Origin: Turicibacter sanguinis
GTDB taxonomy: Bacteria > Bacillota_I > Bacilli_A > MOL361 > Turicibacteraceae
DNA: 64,000 nt
Assembly (NCBI RefSeq): GCF_013046825.1
Contig: NZ_CP053187.1
Location: 857,501 to 921,500, forward strand
Direction: 5' to 3'
Shown: positions 9,643 through 20,046 of the stretch, in pieces
Numbering within the stretch: the stretch's first letter is position 1
How the letters are laid out: each line of letters begins with the position of its first letter
Notes under the pieces: model-generated
Seen by the model: only the letters and a program-made list of their open reading frames with translations
The model's database searches: none
Told to the model about the DNA's origin: nothing
Program-made: the position numbers and the translations under genes

Positions 9643-12600
9643 TTATTTAAAGTATTTTACTCCGCTTTGGAACAGTAATTGATCGTAATTACCTGGGACA
9701 TTTTTGAAAATTTGACTTCCGATGCGCTCTGAGTGCCCCATTTTTCCAAGAATGCGTCCATCTGGACTTGTAATTCCTTCAATGGCAGCGATTGATCCAT
9801 TAGGATTGTAGATTCCATCCATTGTTGGTTTTCCAGTTACGTCTACGTATTGAGTCGCGACTTGACCATTTTTGATTAATTTTTTAATCACAGCATCATT
9901 CGCTACAAATTTCCCTTCTCCATGCGAAATTGCGATATTGTGAATATCTCCAACGTTTGCCCCCGATAACCAAGGTGATTTGTTTGAGGCAATACGTGTT
10001 TGTATAATTTTTGACATATGTCGGTTCGTATTGTTTTTAACTAGAGTTGGTGAGTCTTCAGTTACCATTCCAAACTGTCCATATGGTAATAATCCTGATT
10101 TAATTAATGCTTGGAATCCATTACAAATACCTAAGATTAATCCATCACGCTCTAATAATCCTTCAATACTTTCACGTACCTGTTCATTCATTAAAACTGA
10201 TGTAATAAATTTTCCTGATCCATCTGGCTCATCTCCAGCACTGAATCCTCCAGATAGCATTAACATTTGAGATTCATTAATGTGTTTAACCATACGTTCA
10301 ATTGAAGCTTCAATATCTTGATGATTTTGATTACAAAATACATCAATGATTGATTTTGCCCCAGCTTGTTCGAAGGCTCTTGCACTATCATATTCGCAGT
10401 TTGTTCCTGGGAATACTGGCAAGAATACTTGTGGTGTTGATTTTATTGATGATGTTTTAATGATGGTATTTTTATAGTCAATGATTGGAACCTCTATTTT
10501 TTCAGCTTCAGCGGCAACTGGATATAAATTGCCAAATGTTCCTTGCCATGCTTCTAAGCTTTCTTCAATCGTGATGGCCTCTTGATTGATGACGATTAAA
10601 GGTTCCGATGTTGTTTTTCCAAGTAAGTGCGCATGATCAAATAATAATGGTCGATCAGACTCTACGATAATCGATCCCAGTTCTAAGTCGAATACATCAT
10701 AACCTGTTTTAATGGTTGCACCAATTTTATTCCCGAAACTCATTTTTGCTAATGCTTCAGCAATCCCTCCCTGTTTAACCGAGAAAGCTGATTTAATACA
10801 TCCGACTGTAACCATGTCATAAATATAGTCAAAGTTAGTTTTTAACTGTTCAATATTTGGCATTAAATCTTTAGTTGGTTCATGTTTAATTAAATAAATA
10901 TAGTTTTCCGGTGCCTTGAATTCTGGTGATAAAACTTTGTTTGCTTTTTCTGTTTGAACTGCAAATGAAATGAATGTCGGTGGAACATGTAATTCTTCAA
11001 ATGATCCACTCATACTATCTTTTCCACCGATTGCAGGTAAATTAAACCCTTTTTGAACGTAAATTGACCCGAGTAGCGCTGCAAACGGTTGTCCCCAGTT
11101 TTGTGGGTCTTGTCCTAAACGACGAAAGTATTCTTGAAATGAGAAACGAATTCCTTGCCATCTTCCACCTAAGGCAATGATTCTTGCCATTGATTCAACT
11201 ACTGCATAAGCTGCTCCATGGAATGGTGACCAGGATGTAATTTCTGGATTATATCCATAAGTTAACATACTAACTGTATTTGTCACACCATGACGTAGTG
11301 GAATTTTATGAACTGATCCTTCCGTCTCAGTTAATTGATATTTTCCTCCATAAGGCATTAAAACAGTCGTTCCCCCAATGGTTGAGTCAAACATTTCAAC
11401 CATTCCTTGCTGTGATGCAACATTTGGTTGTTTTAAATTATTTAGGAATTTATCTTTAATTGTGTTTCCTTGTATTTTACTTTGGAATGGATTAGATTCT
11501 AAATCTGTTTTAATTGTAACGTTTGTTGTTTGACGCGCACCATTTGTATCTAAGAAAGTACGTGATAAGTTGACGATTGGACGACCATTCCAATTCATCA
11601 CTAAACGATTGGTATTTGTCACTTCTGCAACAACAGTTGCTTCTAAGTTTTCATGATGTGCAAAGTTAATAAAAGTTTCTACATCTTTAGAAGCGACCAA
11701 GACTGCCATACGCTCTTGCGATTCTGAAATTGCAAGTTCTGTTCCATTTAATCCATTGTATTTGACTGGAACAGCATTTAAGTCGATGTTTAATCCATCA
11801 GCAAGTTCCCCAATGGCAACAGCTACGCCTCCTGCTCCGAAATCATTACATTTTTTGATTAAGCGCGTTACTTCTCCATTTCTAAATAAACGCTGAATTT
11901 TTCTTTCAGTCGGAGCATTTCCTTTTTGAACTTCTGATGAAGCTGTTTGAATTGATGTTTCATTATGAGCTTTGGATGATCCTGTTGCCCCACCAATTCC
12001 ATCTCTTCCTGTACGCCCACCAAGTAGAATGATGACGTCTCCAGGAGCTGGTTTTTCACGGCGAACATCACTTGCTTTAACTGCTCCGACTACTGCTCCG
12101 ACTTCCATGTGCTTTGCTTTGTATCCTTCATGATAAACTTCACGAACAAAGCTTGTTGGTAATCCAATTTGATTTCCGTAAGAGCTATTTCCATCTGCTG
12201 AACGTTTTGAAATAATTTTTTGAGGAAGTTTACCTTCCATCGTATCTTCGATAGATTCTAAAACATTTGCTCCACCACTAATACGCATCGCTTGGTAAAC
12301 ATATGAACGTCCAGATAGTGGATCACGAATTGCTCCACCAATACATGTTGAAGCCCCACCAAATGGTTCAATTTCTGTTGGATGATTGTGTGTTTCGTTT
12401 TTAAACATTAATAACCATGGTTCGTTAACCCCATCAACATCGACATCTATATAAACACTACAAGCATTAATTTCGTCTGACACTTCTAAATCATTTAATA
12501 ATCCTAATTTGCGTTGTTCTTTCATTGCAATAGTTGCCATATCCATTAATGTCATTGGCTTTTTATTATGGTGAACACGCTCTCGCATTGCGCAGTATTC

Positions 12601-13350
12601 ATTGAAAGTTTGTTGTAAAATTTCATGGAATCGTCCACTTTCGAATGTTACATTTTCAATTAATGTTTCAAACGTTGTGTGACGGCAGTGATCTGACCAG
12701 TAAGTATCTAATACTTTTAACTCTGTTTCTGTTGGATTTCGTTTTTCTTCCTTTAAGAAGTAATCTTGAATTAATTTGATGTCTGCTAGGGACATGGCCA
12801 TCCCGTGTGTCTTTAAGAATGCCGCTAACGCTTCCTCTTTATAGTCAACGAATCCTTCATATGTTTTGACATCTTCAATTTCTATTGATTCATCTAATTG
12901 AAGTGGTGCTGTTAAATCTTTTTCACGCATTTCAATCGGATTGATATAGTAGTTTTTAATTTTAGCTAATTCTTCTTTTGACTGTACTCCATCCAAAATA
13001 ATCACTTTTCCACTCTTAACACGAACCTCATCATTTCCTGTTAAAAGTTGAATACATTGAATTGCTGAGTCGGCACGTTGATCATATTGCCCGGGTAAAT
13101 ATTCTACTGCAAAATAGGTTTTATCACTTAACTCAATTGAGTCACTTGTCATATCTGTTACAATTTCAGATAAAACATTTTGCTTCGCTGTTTCAAGTTC
13201 TGTTTCATTAACGTTAAATAAATCATATATATTAATGACACGAGTATTAGTTAGGTTTAAATGTAAATTTTCATTCAAATCATGCCGTAAACTTTTAGCT
13301 TCTGTTGCATAGATATCCTTCTTCTCCACAAAAATACGATACTGACTCAT
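9643..13350 (-). CDS. purL: single-chain phosphoribosylformylglycinamidine synthase (PurS+PurL+PurQ fused)
   Basis: Fourth step: converts FGAR to FGAM using ATP and glutamine. About 1235 residues, so this is the large fused type rather than the three-subunit Bacillus type; no purS or purQ is present. The N-terminal ~170 residues are PurS-like, the middle holds two synthetase lobes (SDHCRHTTF near 225, NETHNHPTEIEPFGGA near 325, GGKDSMSGSF near 790), and the C-terminal ~260 residues are a class I glutamine amidotransferase with nucleophile Cys in LGICNGFQ and His in ISHGEGKF. Start chosen at the ATG at 13350 behind GGATGAGG; GTG 13365 and ATG 13359 are alternatives. It follows purK by 20 bp. 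Confidence 0.96.
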   Translation of the reverse strand: MSQYRIFVEKKDIYATEAKSLRHDLNENLHLNLTNTRVINIYDLFNVNETELETAKQNVLSEIVTDMTSDSIELSDKTYFAVEYLPGQYDQRADSAIQCIQLLTGNDEVRVKSGKVIILDGVQSKEELAKIKNYYINPIEMREKDLTAPLQLDESIEIEDVKTYEGFVDYKEEALAAFLKTHGMAMSLADIKLIQDYFLKEEKRNPTETELKVLDTYWSDHCRHTTFETLIENVTFESGRFHEILQQTFNEYCAMRERVHHNKKPMTLMDMATIAMKEQRKLGLLNDLEVSDEINACSVYIDVDVDGVNEPWLLMFKNETHNHPTEIEPFGGASTCIGGAIRDPLSGRSYVYQAMRISGGANVLESIEDTMEGKLPQKIISKRSADGNSSYGNQIGLPTSFVREVYHEGYKAKHMEVGAVVGAVKASDVRREKPAPGDVIILLGGRTGRDGIGGATGSSKAHNETSIQTASSEVQKGNAPTERKIQRLFRNGEVTRLIKKCNDFGAGGVAVAIGELADGLNIDLNAVPVKYNGLNGTELAISESQERMAVLVASKDVETFINFAHHENLEATVVAEVTNTNRLVMNWNGRPIVNLSRTFLDTNGARQTTNVTIKTDLESNPFQSKIQGNTIKDKFLNNLKQPNVASQQGMVEMFDSTIGGTTVLMPYGGKYQLTETEGSVHKIPLRHGVTNTVSMLTYGYNPEITSWSPFHGAAYAVVESMARIIALGGRWQGIRFSFQEYFRRLGQDPQNWGQPFAALLGSIYVQKGFNLPAIGGKDSMSGSFEELHVPPTFISFAVQTEKANKVLSPEFKAPENYIYLIKHEPTKDLMPNIEQLKTNFDYIYDMVTVGCIKSAFSVKQGGIAEALAKMSFGNKIGATIKTGYDVFDLELGSIIVESDRPLLFDHAHLLGKTTSEPLIVINQEAITIEESLEAWQGTFGNLYPVAAEAEKIEVPIIDYKNTIIKTSSIKSTPQVFLPVFPGTNCEYDSARAFEQAGAKSIIDVFCNQNHQDIEASIERMVKHINESQMLMLSGGFSAGDEPDGSGKFITSVLMNEQVRESIEGLLERDGLILGICNGFQALIKSGLLPYGQFGMVTEDSPTLVKNNTNRHMSKIIQTRIASNKSPWLSGANVGDIHNIAISHGEGKFVANDAVIKKLIKNGQVATQYVDVTGKPTMDGIYNPNGSIAAIEGITSPDGRILGKMGHSERIGSQIFKNVPGNYDQLLFQSGVKYFK

Positions 13351-13370
13351 TTTCCTCATCCTCACCCTTT

Positions 13371-14501
13371 TTACTTTGGAAAGTTTTCTAAAAACAGTTC
13401 CACAGTTTTATGTAAATCTTCTCTCTTCTTACTTGTAAATGTCATATGTCCAACTTTACGATTTGCTCGTAATTCTTCTTTTCCATAAAGGTGAACTTTT
13501 GCCTGATGAAATTCAGGTGTTGTCCACATTTTTAAGGCATAGTCAACATGTTGGCCTAGCAAGTTGACCATGATAGCTGGCTCTATTAGGGTTGGCTTAA
13601 TTAGTGGTAAGCCACATACTGCTCGAATATGTTGTTCAAATTGCGAAATGTTGCAAGCATCAATTGTATAGTGTCCTGAATTATGAGGACGTGGTGCTAA
13701 TTCATTAATAATAATGTCATCACCTATAACAAACATCTCAATCGCAAGTGTTCCAACAAAATCTAAACGTTCAATTAAAGTTCTTGCTATTTCTTCCGCC
13801 TTTATCATAAGCTCTGAACTAATATCAGCTGGTACGATACTTAAGTGTAAGATATGATTTTGATGAATATTCTCCGCTACCGGGAATGTCTCGACATCAC
13901 CATTTGTGCCTCTTGTTACGATGACTGAGATTTCTTTTTCAAAAGGAACAAATCCTTCGAGGATACATTCTGTTCCTTCGACAATAGGAATAACTTCTAA
14001 GATATCTTCATCAGTTTTTAGCATCCATTGTCCTTTGCCATCATATCCACCACACGTCGTTTTCAAAATAGCTGGGTACCCTAATTGCTTAATGGCATAT
14101 CTTAACTCCGCTTCACTTTCGACTTTCATGAATGGTGCTGTTTTAAATCCACAATCATTAATGGCGATTTTTTCTAAAAAGCGATGTTGAGTAATCGCAA
14201 TTGGTCGATTTCCTTGGGGGAGATACCCTTTAGATTCTAGTTGCTTAATCATCTCACTTGAGACATTTTCAAACTCATAGGTAATGACGTCACTTTGTTT
14301 AAATAAGGATAACAATGCTAATTCATCATCATAAGTTGCATTAATTTCGATATCAGCAACTTGGGCAAGTGGTCCATTTGCTACTGGTTCTAAAACGGCA
14401 ATTTTATATCCCATTTGTTTAGCAGCAATTGCCATCATTCTTCCAAGTTGTCCTCCACCGATAATTCCAATCGTTGATGGGGGTAATATTAACTTACTCA
14501 T
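13371..14501 (-). CDS. purK: N5-carboxyaminoimidazole ribonucleotide synthase
   Basis: ATP-grasp enzyme that carboxylates AIR with bicarbonate to N5-CAIR. 376 residues. N-terminal [13 protein letters not shown], middle [17 protein letters not shown], and [17 protein letters not shown] are typical. The start overlaps the purE end by eight bases, the usual purE-purK coupling. Together with PurE it shows the bacterial two-step route to CAIR. Confidence 0.96.
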   Translation of the reverse strand: MSKLILPPSTIGIIGGGQLGRMMAIAAKQMGYKIAVLEPVANGPLAQVADIEINATYDDELALLSLFKQSDVITYEFENVSSEMIKQLESKGYLPQGNRPIAITQHRFLEKIAINDCGFKTAPFMKVESEAELRYAIKQLGYPAILKTTCGGYDGKGQWMLKTDEDILEVIPIVEGTECILEGFVPFEKEISVIVTRGTNGDVETFPVAENIHQNHILHLSIVPADISSELMIKAEEIARTLIERLDFVGTLAIEMFVIGDDIIINELAPRPHNSGHYTIDACNISQFEQHIRAVCGLPLIKPTLIEPAIMVNLLGQHVDYALKMWTTPEFHQAKVHLYGKEELRANRKVGHMTFTSKKREDLHKTVELFLENFPK

Positions 14502-15006
14502 TTAAATCGCAATCTCCCAGTACTGAATCCGTCATCTCTTTACGATAATTTTCTAAATAAACTGCAATTTCTTGATATGATGTGCTTAACATGGAAGCTG
14601 CTAATAATCCTGCATTTTTGGCTCCAGCTTTTCCAATAGCTACTGTAGCTACCGGAATTCCTCCTGGCATTTGAACAATAGATAGTAACGAATCGAGTCC
14701 ATTTAAAGCTCTTGATTGAACCGGTACTCCAATAACCGGAAGTGTTGTTTTAGCAGCAACCATTCCAGGAAGGTGCGCAGCACCTCCTGCTCCTGCAATG
14801 ATTACTTTAATTCCCCTATTACGTGCAGCCTCTGCATATTCAAACATTTTATCTGGTGTTCGATGCGCTGAAACGACACTAGCTTCATAAGAGATTTCTA
14901 ATTGCTCTAAAACTTTCATCGCTTCTTGCATTGTTTCGAAATCTGATTTACTTCCCATGATAATTCCAACCAATGGTTTGGGTGAGATTTCGTATATTCT
15001 CTCCAT
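14494..15006 (-). CDS. purE: N5-CAIR mutase
   Basis: Moves the carboxyl group of N5-CAIR to give CAIR. 170 residues, normal for class I Pur[25 protein letters not shown] and [14 protein letters not shown] are the active-site motifs. The start is the ATG at 15006 behind GGGAGG; a TTG one codon upstream is in frame. It lies 46 bp after fhs, with no terminator seen between, so fhs likely heads the same transcript. Confidence 0.96.
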   Translation of the reverse strand: MERIYEISPKPLVGIIMGSKSDFETMQEAMKVLEQLEISYEASVVSAHRTPDKMFEYAEAARNRGIKVIIAGAGGAAHLPGMVAAKTTLPVIGVPVQSRALNGLDSLLSIVQMPGGIPVATVAIGKAGAKNAGLLAASMLSTSYQEIAVYLENYRKEMTDSVLGDCDLNE

Positions 15007-15052
15007 CAAAAATCCTCCCTATTTTATTTTTTCTATCCTTATATATATGCTT

Positions 15053-16714
15053 TTAGAATAACCCGATACATTCACCCTCTGGTGTTACATCCATTTTTAA
15101 AGCAGCTGGTTCTTTCGGTAATCCTGGCATTGTTAAGACGTTACCTGTTAAGCAAACAATGAATCCAGCTCCTGCTGAGATACGAACTTCACGAATTGTA
15201 ATGTCAAAATCAGTTGGACGTCCAAGAACTTTTGGATCATCACTTAATGAAACTGGTGTTTTAGCCATACATACTAAGTAATCTTCGTATCCTAATTTTT
15301 TTATTGTTTCTAATTGCGCTTTTGCTTCGTCTGTATAGTTTACTCCGCGTGCCCCATAAATTTTTTGAGCGATTGTTAAGATTTTCTCCTCTAATGTTTG
15401 GTTACGCTCATAAATTTGATTAAATGTTTGATTGTTCTCTTCAATTAGTGAGACAACTCGAGTTGCTAATTGCTTAGCACCAGCTCCTCCATTTAACCAA
15501 ACATTTGCGATTTCGCATGGATGATTATTTTGTTCACACCAAGATGTTAAGAATTCAAGTTCTGCCTCTGTATCATGCGTGAATTGGTTAACTGCTACGA
15601 TGTATGGCAAATTAAATTGCGTGATTGAATCAATATGTTTAGCTAAGTTTTCGATTCCTTTTGATAAGGCTTCAACGTTTTCTTCTTTTAAATCTTCATA
15701 TTCAACGCCACCATGCATTTTTAATGCACGAATTGTTGCGACGATAACAACACAGTCTGGTGTAAGTTTTCCTTCACGACATTTAATATCTAAGAATTTT
15801 TCTGCTCCTAAGTCAGCTCCAAATCCGGCCTCAGTAATCACATAGTCTCCAAGTTTTAAAGCAGTTTTAGTTGCAATAATAGAGTTACATCCATGAGCAA
15901 TATTTGCGAATGGTCCTCCATGAACGATAGCTGGTGTATGCTCGCATGTTTGAACTAGATTCGGTTTAATTGCATCTTTTAATAACATGGCAATTGCACC
16001 TTCAATTTTTAAATCTTTAACGTGAACTGGGTGATCATCCGGAGTATAAGCGACGATGATATTTCCTATACGAGCTTTTAAATCCTCTAAGCTTGTAGCT
16101 AAACAAAGGATTGCCATAATTTCAGAAGCAACTGTAATGTTAAATCCATCTTTACGTTCAATTCCATTAACTTTTGAACCTTGTCCAATCGTGATATCAC
16201 GTAATGTACGATCGTTTAAGTCTAAACAGCGTTTGAATACAATTTTAGTTGGATCAATATTACATTCGTTACCTTGATACATATGATTATCTAGTAATGC
16301 ACAAATAGCATTGTTTGCTGTTGTAATAGCGTGAATATCTCCTGTAAAGTGAAGATTTAAATCTTCCATCGGTAATACTTGTGAGTACCCTCCACCAGTT
16401 GCTCCACCTTTAAGTCCCATAACTGGTCCAAGTGATGGTTCACGTAAGGCGATAACAGATTTCTTATCAATATGGTAAAAACCTTGCCCAAGACCTACTG
16501 TCATCGTTGTTTTTCCTTCTCCGGCTTTAGTTGGGCTAATAGCTGTTACTAGGACTAATTTTCCGTCTTTTTTATTTTGATTCATGACACTTAAGTCAAT
16601 TTTCGCCTTATATTTTCCATAACATTCAACTTCATCTTCAATCCCTAATTGTTTAGCAATCTCAATAATTGGTTTTAATTCAATTTCTTTTGCAATTTGT
16701 AAATCATTTTTCAT
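15053..16714 (-). CDS. fhs: formate--tetrahydrofolate ligase
   Basis: Makes 10-formyl-THF from formate, THF and ATP; 553 residues, normal length. The P-loop is TPTKAGEGKTTMTVGLGQG (near 62-80). The PGLPKEPAALKMD stretch near the C-terminus is typical of the family. As first gene of the purine operon it supplies the one-carbon unit for PurN and PurH, and formate would come from the PflB encoded at 43189-45414. AGAGGAG precedes the ATG. Its leader holds a guanine-type riboswitch and terminator, so it is probably repressed when guanine is plentiful. Confidence 0.97.
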   Translation of the reverse strand: MKNDLQIAKEIELKPIIEIAKQLGIEDEVECYGKYKAKIDLSVMNQNKKDGKLVLVTAISPTKAGEGKTTMTVGLGQGFYHIDKKSVIALREPSLGPVMGLKGGATGGGYSQVLPMEDLNLHFTGDIHAITTANNAICALLDNHMYQGNECNIDPTKIVFKRCLDLNDRTLRDITIGQGSKVNGIERKDGFNITVASEIMAILCLATSLEDLKARIGNIIVAYTPDDHPVHVKDLKIEGAIAMLLKDAIKPNLVQTCEHTPAIVHGGPFANIAHGCNSIIATKTALKLGDYVITEAGFGADLGAEKFLDIKCREGKLTPDCVVIVATIRALKMHGGVEYEDLKEENVEALSKGIENLAKHIDSITQFNLPYIVAVNQFTHDTEAELEFLTSWCEQNNHPCEIANVWLNGGAGAKQLATRVVSLIEENNQTFNQIYERNQTLEEKILTIAQKIYGARGVNYTDEAKAQLETIKKLGYEDYLVCMAKTPVSLSDDPKVLGRPTDFDITIREVRISAGAGFIVCLTGNVLTMPGLPKEPAALKMDVTPEGECIGLF

Positions 16715-16897
16715 TTAAAATCCACTCCTCTTTGTTTTAATAGCTAACCAAGATATTTCATCTATCTAGAAATAGATATGTTTTTAATAGTTTTAATCCG
16801 ACTCAGTATCTAAATCTTTTCAATACGAAGATTAACTACAATGCATTTATCACTTAGCAATTATCCAAAATAATCTATTCTTAACTGCTAGGACACG

Positions 16898-16927
16898 CAG
16901 AAGTTTTTCAAAGTTTAGAAACTTCTG
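16898..16927 (-). other. hairpin in the 288-nt stretch between leader terminator and fhs
   Basis: A 9-bp perfect inverted repeat (CAGAAGTTT / AAACTTCTG) with a 12-nt loop lies in the untranslated region between the riboswitch terminator and fhs. No U-tract follows on either strand, so it is not a terminator. Nothing else recognisable was found in 16715-17002. Confidence 0.35.
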
Positions 16928-17002
16928 TACAATGACATATCTATATTCTTTACTTTAATAAAGCAAAAGAATCTTTTTAGCTACTTTTTTATTTGTAGAA
17001 AT

Positions 17003-17036
17003 AAAAAAGCACCTTTAGGACTTAACTAAAGGTGCT
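17003..17036 (-). terminator. intrinsic terminator of the purine riboswitch leader
   Basis: Perfect 11-bp stem (AGCACCTTTAG / CTAAAGGTGCT) with a 7-nt loop, followed by TTTTTTA on the minus strand. The 5' arm ACCUUUA can pair with UAUGAAGGU, part of the 3' strand of aptamer helix P1, which would make a ligand-sensitive antiterminator. That switching model is inferred. Confidence 0.85.
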
Positions 17037-17151
17037 AATAGTTAAATGTAACTCTAAAGAATTATATTAGGTAAGTTAAATAAAGCCTTCATCGAGACTA
17101 TTTTTGCTTTCACTAACATATGACTTTGCGATACACTTTATTATTAGACAA

Positions 17152-17220
17152 CCTTCATAGTCCCTGTATTTACGGTAAGGGGTAGAAACTTTCGAACCAT
17201 ATTATCGATGATATATGAAT
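17152..17220 (-). ncRNA. purine riboswitch aptamer (guanine type)
   Basis: The minus strand carries the conserved core: ATATGG, GTTTCTACC, a CCGTAAA loop and GACTATGAA in order. P1 pairs TTCATA (17214-17219) with TATGAA; P2 is UCGA/UCGA; P3 starts CCCU/AGGG. The discriminator base that follows P3 is C (GACTAT), which in this class selects guanine or hypoxanthine; adenine switches have U (GATTAT). It sits 438 nt upstream of fhs with a terminator in between, so ligand binding should stop transcription of the purine operon. Confidence 0.93.
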
Positions 17221-17226
17221 GCTGTG

Positions 17227-17255
17227 ATTTTTATGTGATTTACTGTAGGTATCAA
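17227..17255 (-). promoter_or_regulatory. weak candidate promoter just upstream of the riboswitch
   Basis: TTGATA (17250-17255) and AAAAAT (17227-17232) are 17 bp apart on the minus strand, placing a start about 10 bases before aptamer P1. The -10 is poor. If real, the riboswitch transcript starts here rather than at the stronger promoter at 17438-17466. Confidence 0.3.
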
Positions 17256-17264
17256 ATTAATTGT

Positions 17265-17306
17265 AAAAAAAAACATATGCGTTAGTAAAAACACTTAACC
17301 CATACG
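17265..17306 (-). terminator. upstream leader terminator
   Basis: The minus strand has an 11-position stem, CGTATGGGTTA with TAACGCATATG, with one G-G mismatch and one G-U pair, followed by nine T residues. It directly follows the small ORF at 17308-17394 and precedes the guanine riboswitch. Confidence 0.75.
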
Positions 17307-17307
17307 T

Positions 17308-17394
17308 TTAACTTTTTCGATACACTATTTTTAATTGTAGGCATACGATTGGTGTAAATTGATTCATCTGTTTTGTCATTTGAATTCGCTCCAT
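17308..17394 (-). CDS. 28-codon leader ORF (candidate small peptide)
   Basis: ATG at 17394, with GGAG four bases upstream, opens 28 codons (MERIQMTKQMNQFTPIVCLQ and eight more, ending YRKS) to a TAA that abuts the upstream terminator. No family is recognised. The same DNA can fold: TTGTAGG (17407-17413) pairs with CCTACAA (17335-17341), inside which TTGG/CCAA can pair. It may be a leader peptide, a free small transcript with its own terminator, or only a structured RNA. Confidence 0.3.
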   Translation of the reverse strand: MERIQMTKQMNQFTPIVCLQLKIVYRKS

Positions 17395-17437
17395 TTTCTC
17401 CAACCCCCTACAAATTCTACAACTTATTTACAATTGC

Positions 17438-17466
17438 ATTATAAACTAATAAAAAATAAATATCAA
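17438..17466 (-). promoter_or_regulatory. sigma-A promoter of the purine leader
   Basis: TTGATA (17461-17466) and a perfect TATAAT (17438-17443) lie 17 bp apart on the minus strand. Transcription would start near 17431, giving a leader of about 717 nt before fhs if both terminators are read through. No PurBox (CCGAACATT-like) was seen around it. Confidence 0.75.
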
Positions 17467-17614
17467 TATCGTTTAGCAAATTTTTCATATGAAAACGAAA
17501 TAAACATTTTTCATTTTTAGATCCCCTTTAATAGGTTATTATCGTTAACCAAATTGAAGAACACTTTTTGAATCATTTTTTATAAAACTATTAATTTTGA
17601 AAAATTATTTTCTA

Positions 17615-17643
17615 TTGCACAGTGTTTGAGTATATGCTATCAT
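17615..17643 (+). promoter_or_regulatory. promoter of guaB
   Basis: TTGCAC (17615-17620) and TATCAT (17638-17643) with a 17-bp spacer. The transcript would begin near 17650. A hairpin GGGCTATT/AATAGCTC lies in the short leader before the ribosome site but has only three T residues after it. An inverted repeat GGTTA-N7-TAACC about 80 bp upstream could be an operator. Confidence 0.65.
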
Positions 17644-17711
17644 GTTTACAACTAAAAAACGGGCTATTCATTAAATAGCTCTTTGAGGACATGAACATGA
17701 TTATAACATAA

Positions 17712-19202
<1,491 letters not shown>

Positions 19203-19205
19203 CAT

Positions 19206-19245
19206 AAAAAAAGAGAACCTTCAAAAAAGATGGTTCTCTTTTTTT
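19206..19245 (+). terminator. guaB terminator
   Basis: Stem AAAAAGAGAACC / GGTTCTCTTTTT with a 12-nt loop and a long T-run directly after the guaB stop. Confidence 0.9.
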
Positions 19246-19404
19246 ATGAATCTTGTATTCTTCAATTGTGGATAAGTTTTACACAGAAAATTCATTATAT
19301 GTTCCTTCGCCAGGATAGCATTAAAATTTTTCCAAGTAAGAAAATCTTATCTCAAATTAAGTTTTTTTGTCTGACATCAATTGAAATTGAAAAGTTATTA
19401 GTAT

Positions 19405-19440
19405 AAAAAAAGGAACTTATCCATGATTGTGGATAAGTCC
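19405..19440 (-). terminator. spoVT terminator
   Basis: On the minus strand GG.CTTATCCA pairs with TGGATAAG.CC around a 6-nt loop and is followed by seven T residues, just past the spoVT stop. Confidence 0.85.
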
Positions 19441-19448
19441 CTAACCTA

Positions 19449-19988
19449 TTAACCTTCTAGGTATTTACCTAAGAATGCTGTAGCAATTTTAACGCTATTG
19501 ATGTCTAGTTCATTAACTAATTCGTCTTCTTCAGTTCCAACTAAGATAACAGCTCCTAAGCTATCTCCATTAGAAATGATTGGAATCATAACAAATGAAC
19601 GTTCAGTTGTTTCACCATCAACGATTTCTAATACTTCTTTACCTTCAGCAATTTTAGAAGTACGATTTTCAATCATATCACTTAATGGACGGCTAACACG
19701 ACGATTTAAGTATTGTTTTTTGATGTCCCCTGCAGCCGCAATAATATCTTCACGATCTACAATTAAAATACCTTTTTTAGTTGATGCTTGCATAGCATCT
19801 GCATATTGTTGTGCAAAAGCTGAAATATCAGCAATTGGAGAGTATTTTTTTAATACTACTTCACCTGATTGATTAACGAAAATTTCTAATGAATCCCCTT
19901 CGCGAATACGCATAGTTCTACGGATTTCTTTTGGGATTACGACACGACCTAAGTCGTCAATACGACGAACAACTCCTGTTGCTTTCAT
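19449..19988 (-). CDS. spoVT: stage V sporulation transcription factor SpoVT (AbrB family)
   Basis: Forespore regulator acting late under sigma-G in Bacillus. The N-terminal AbrB swapped-hairpin DNA-binding domain (residues 1-52) begins MKATGVVRRIDDLGRVVIPK, nearly identical to the Bacillus protein; the rest is the GAF-like effector domain. About 179 residues. The frame opens at a TTG at 19997, but the ATG at 19988 matches the family start and has GAGG upstream. Same place after mfd as in Bacillus. Confidence 0.95.
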   Translation of the reverse strand: MKATGVVRRIDDLGRVVIPKEIRRTMRIREGDSLEIFVNQSGEVVLKKYSPIADISAFAQQYADAMQASTKKGILIVDREDIIAAAGDIKKQYLNRRVSRPLSDMIENRTSKIAEGKEVLEIVDGETTERSFVMIPIISNGDSLGAVILVGTEEDELVNELDINSVKIATAFLGKYLEG

Positions 19989-20046
19989 CTTTCTCAAAAC
20001 CTCACTTTCAAATTATCTAACATTAGTTTTTATTTTTTTTAATAAA

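Noticed and set aside
9487-9678. Plus-strand 63-codon ORF opposite the purL-purC spacer
   Set aside because: No ribosome site before its ATG; it overlaps the purL end and its sequence is explained by the opposite-strand hairpins.
16715-17151. THF riboswitch before fhs
   Set aside because: The conserved THF aptamer segments are not present; only the purine aptamer upstream is recognisable.
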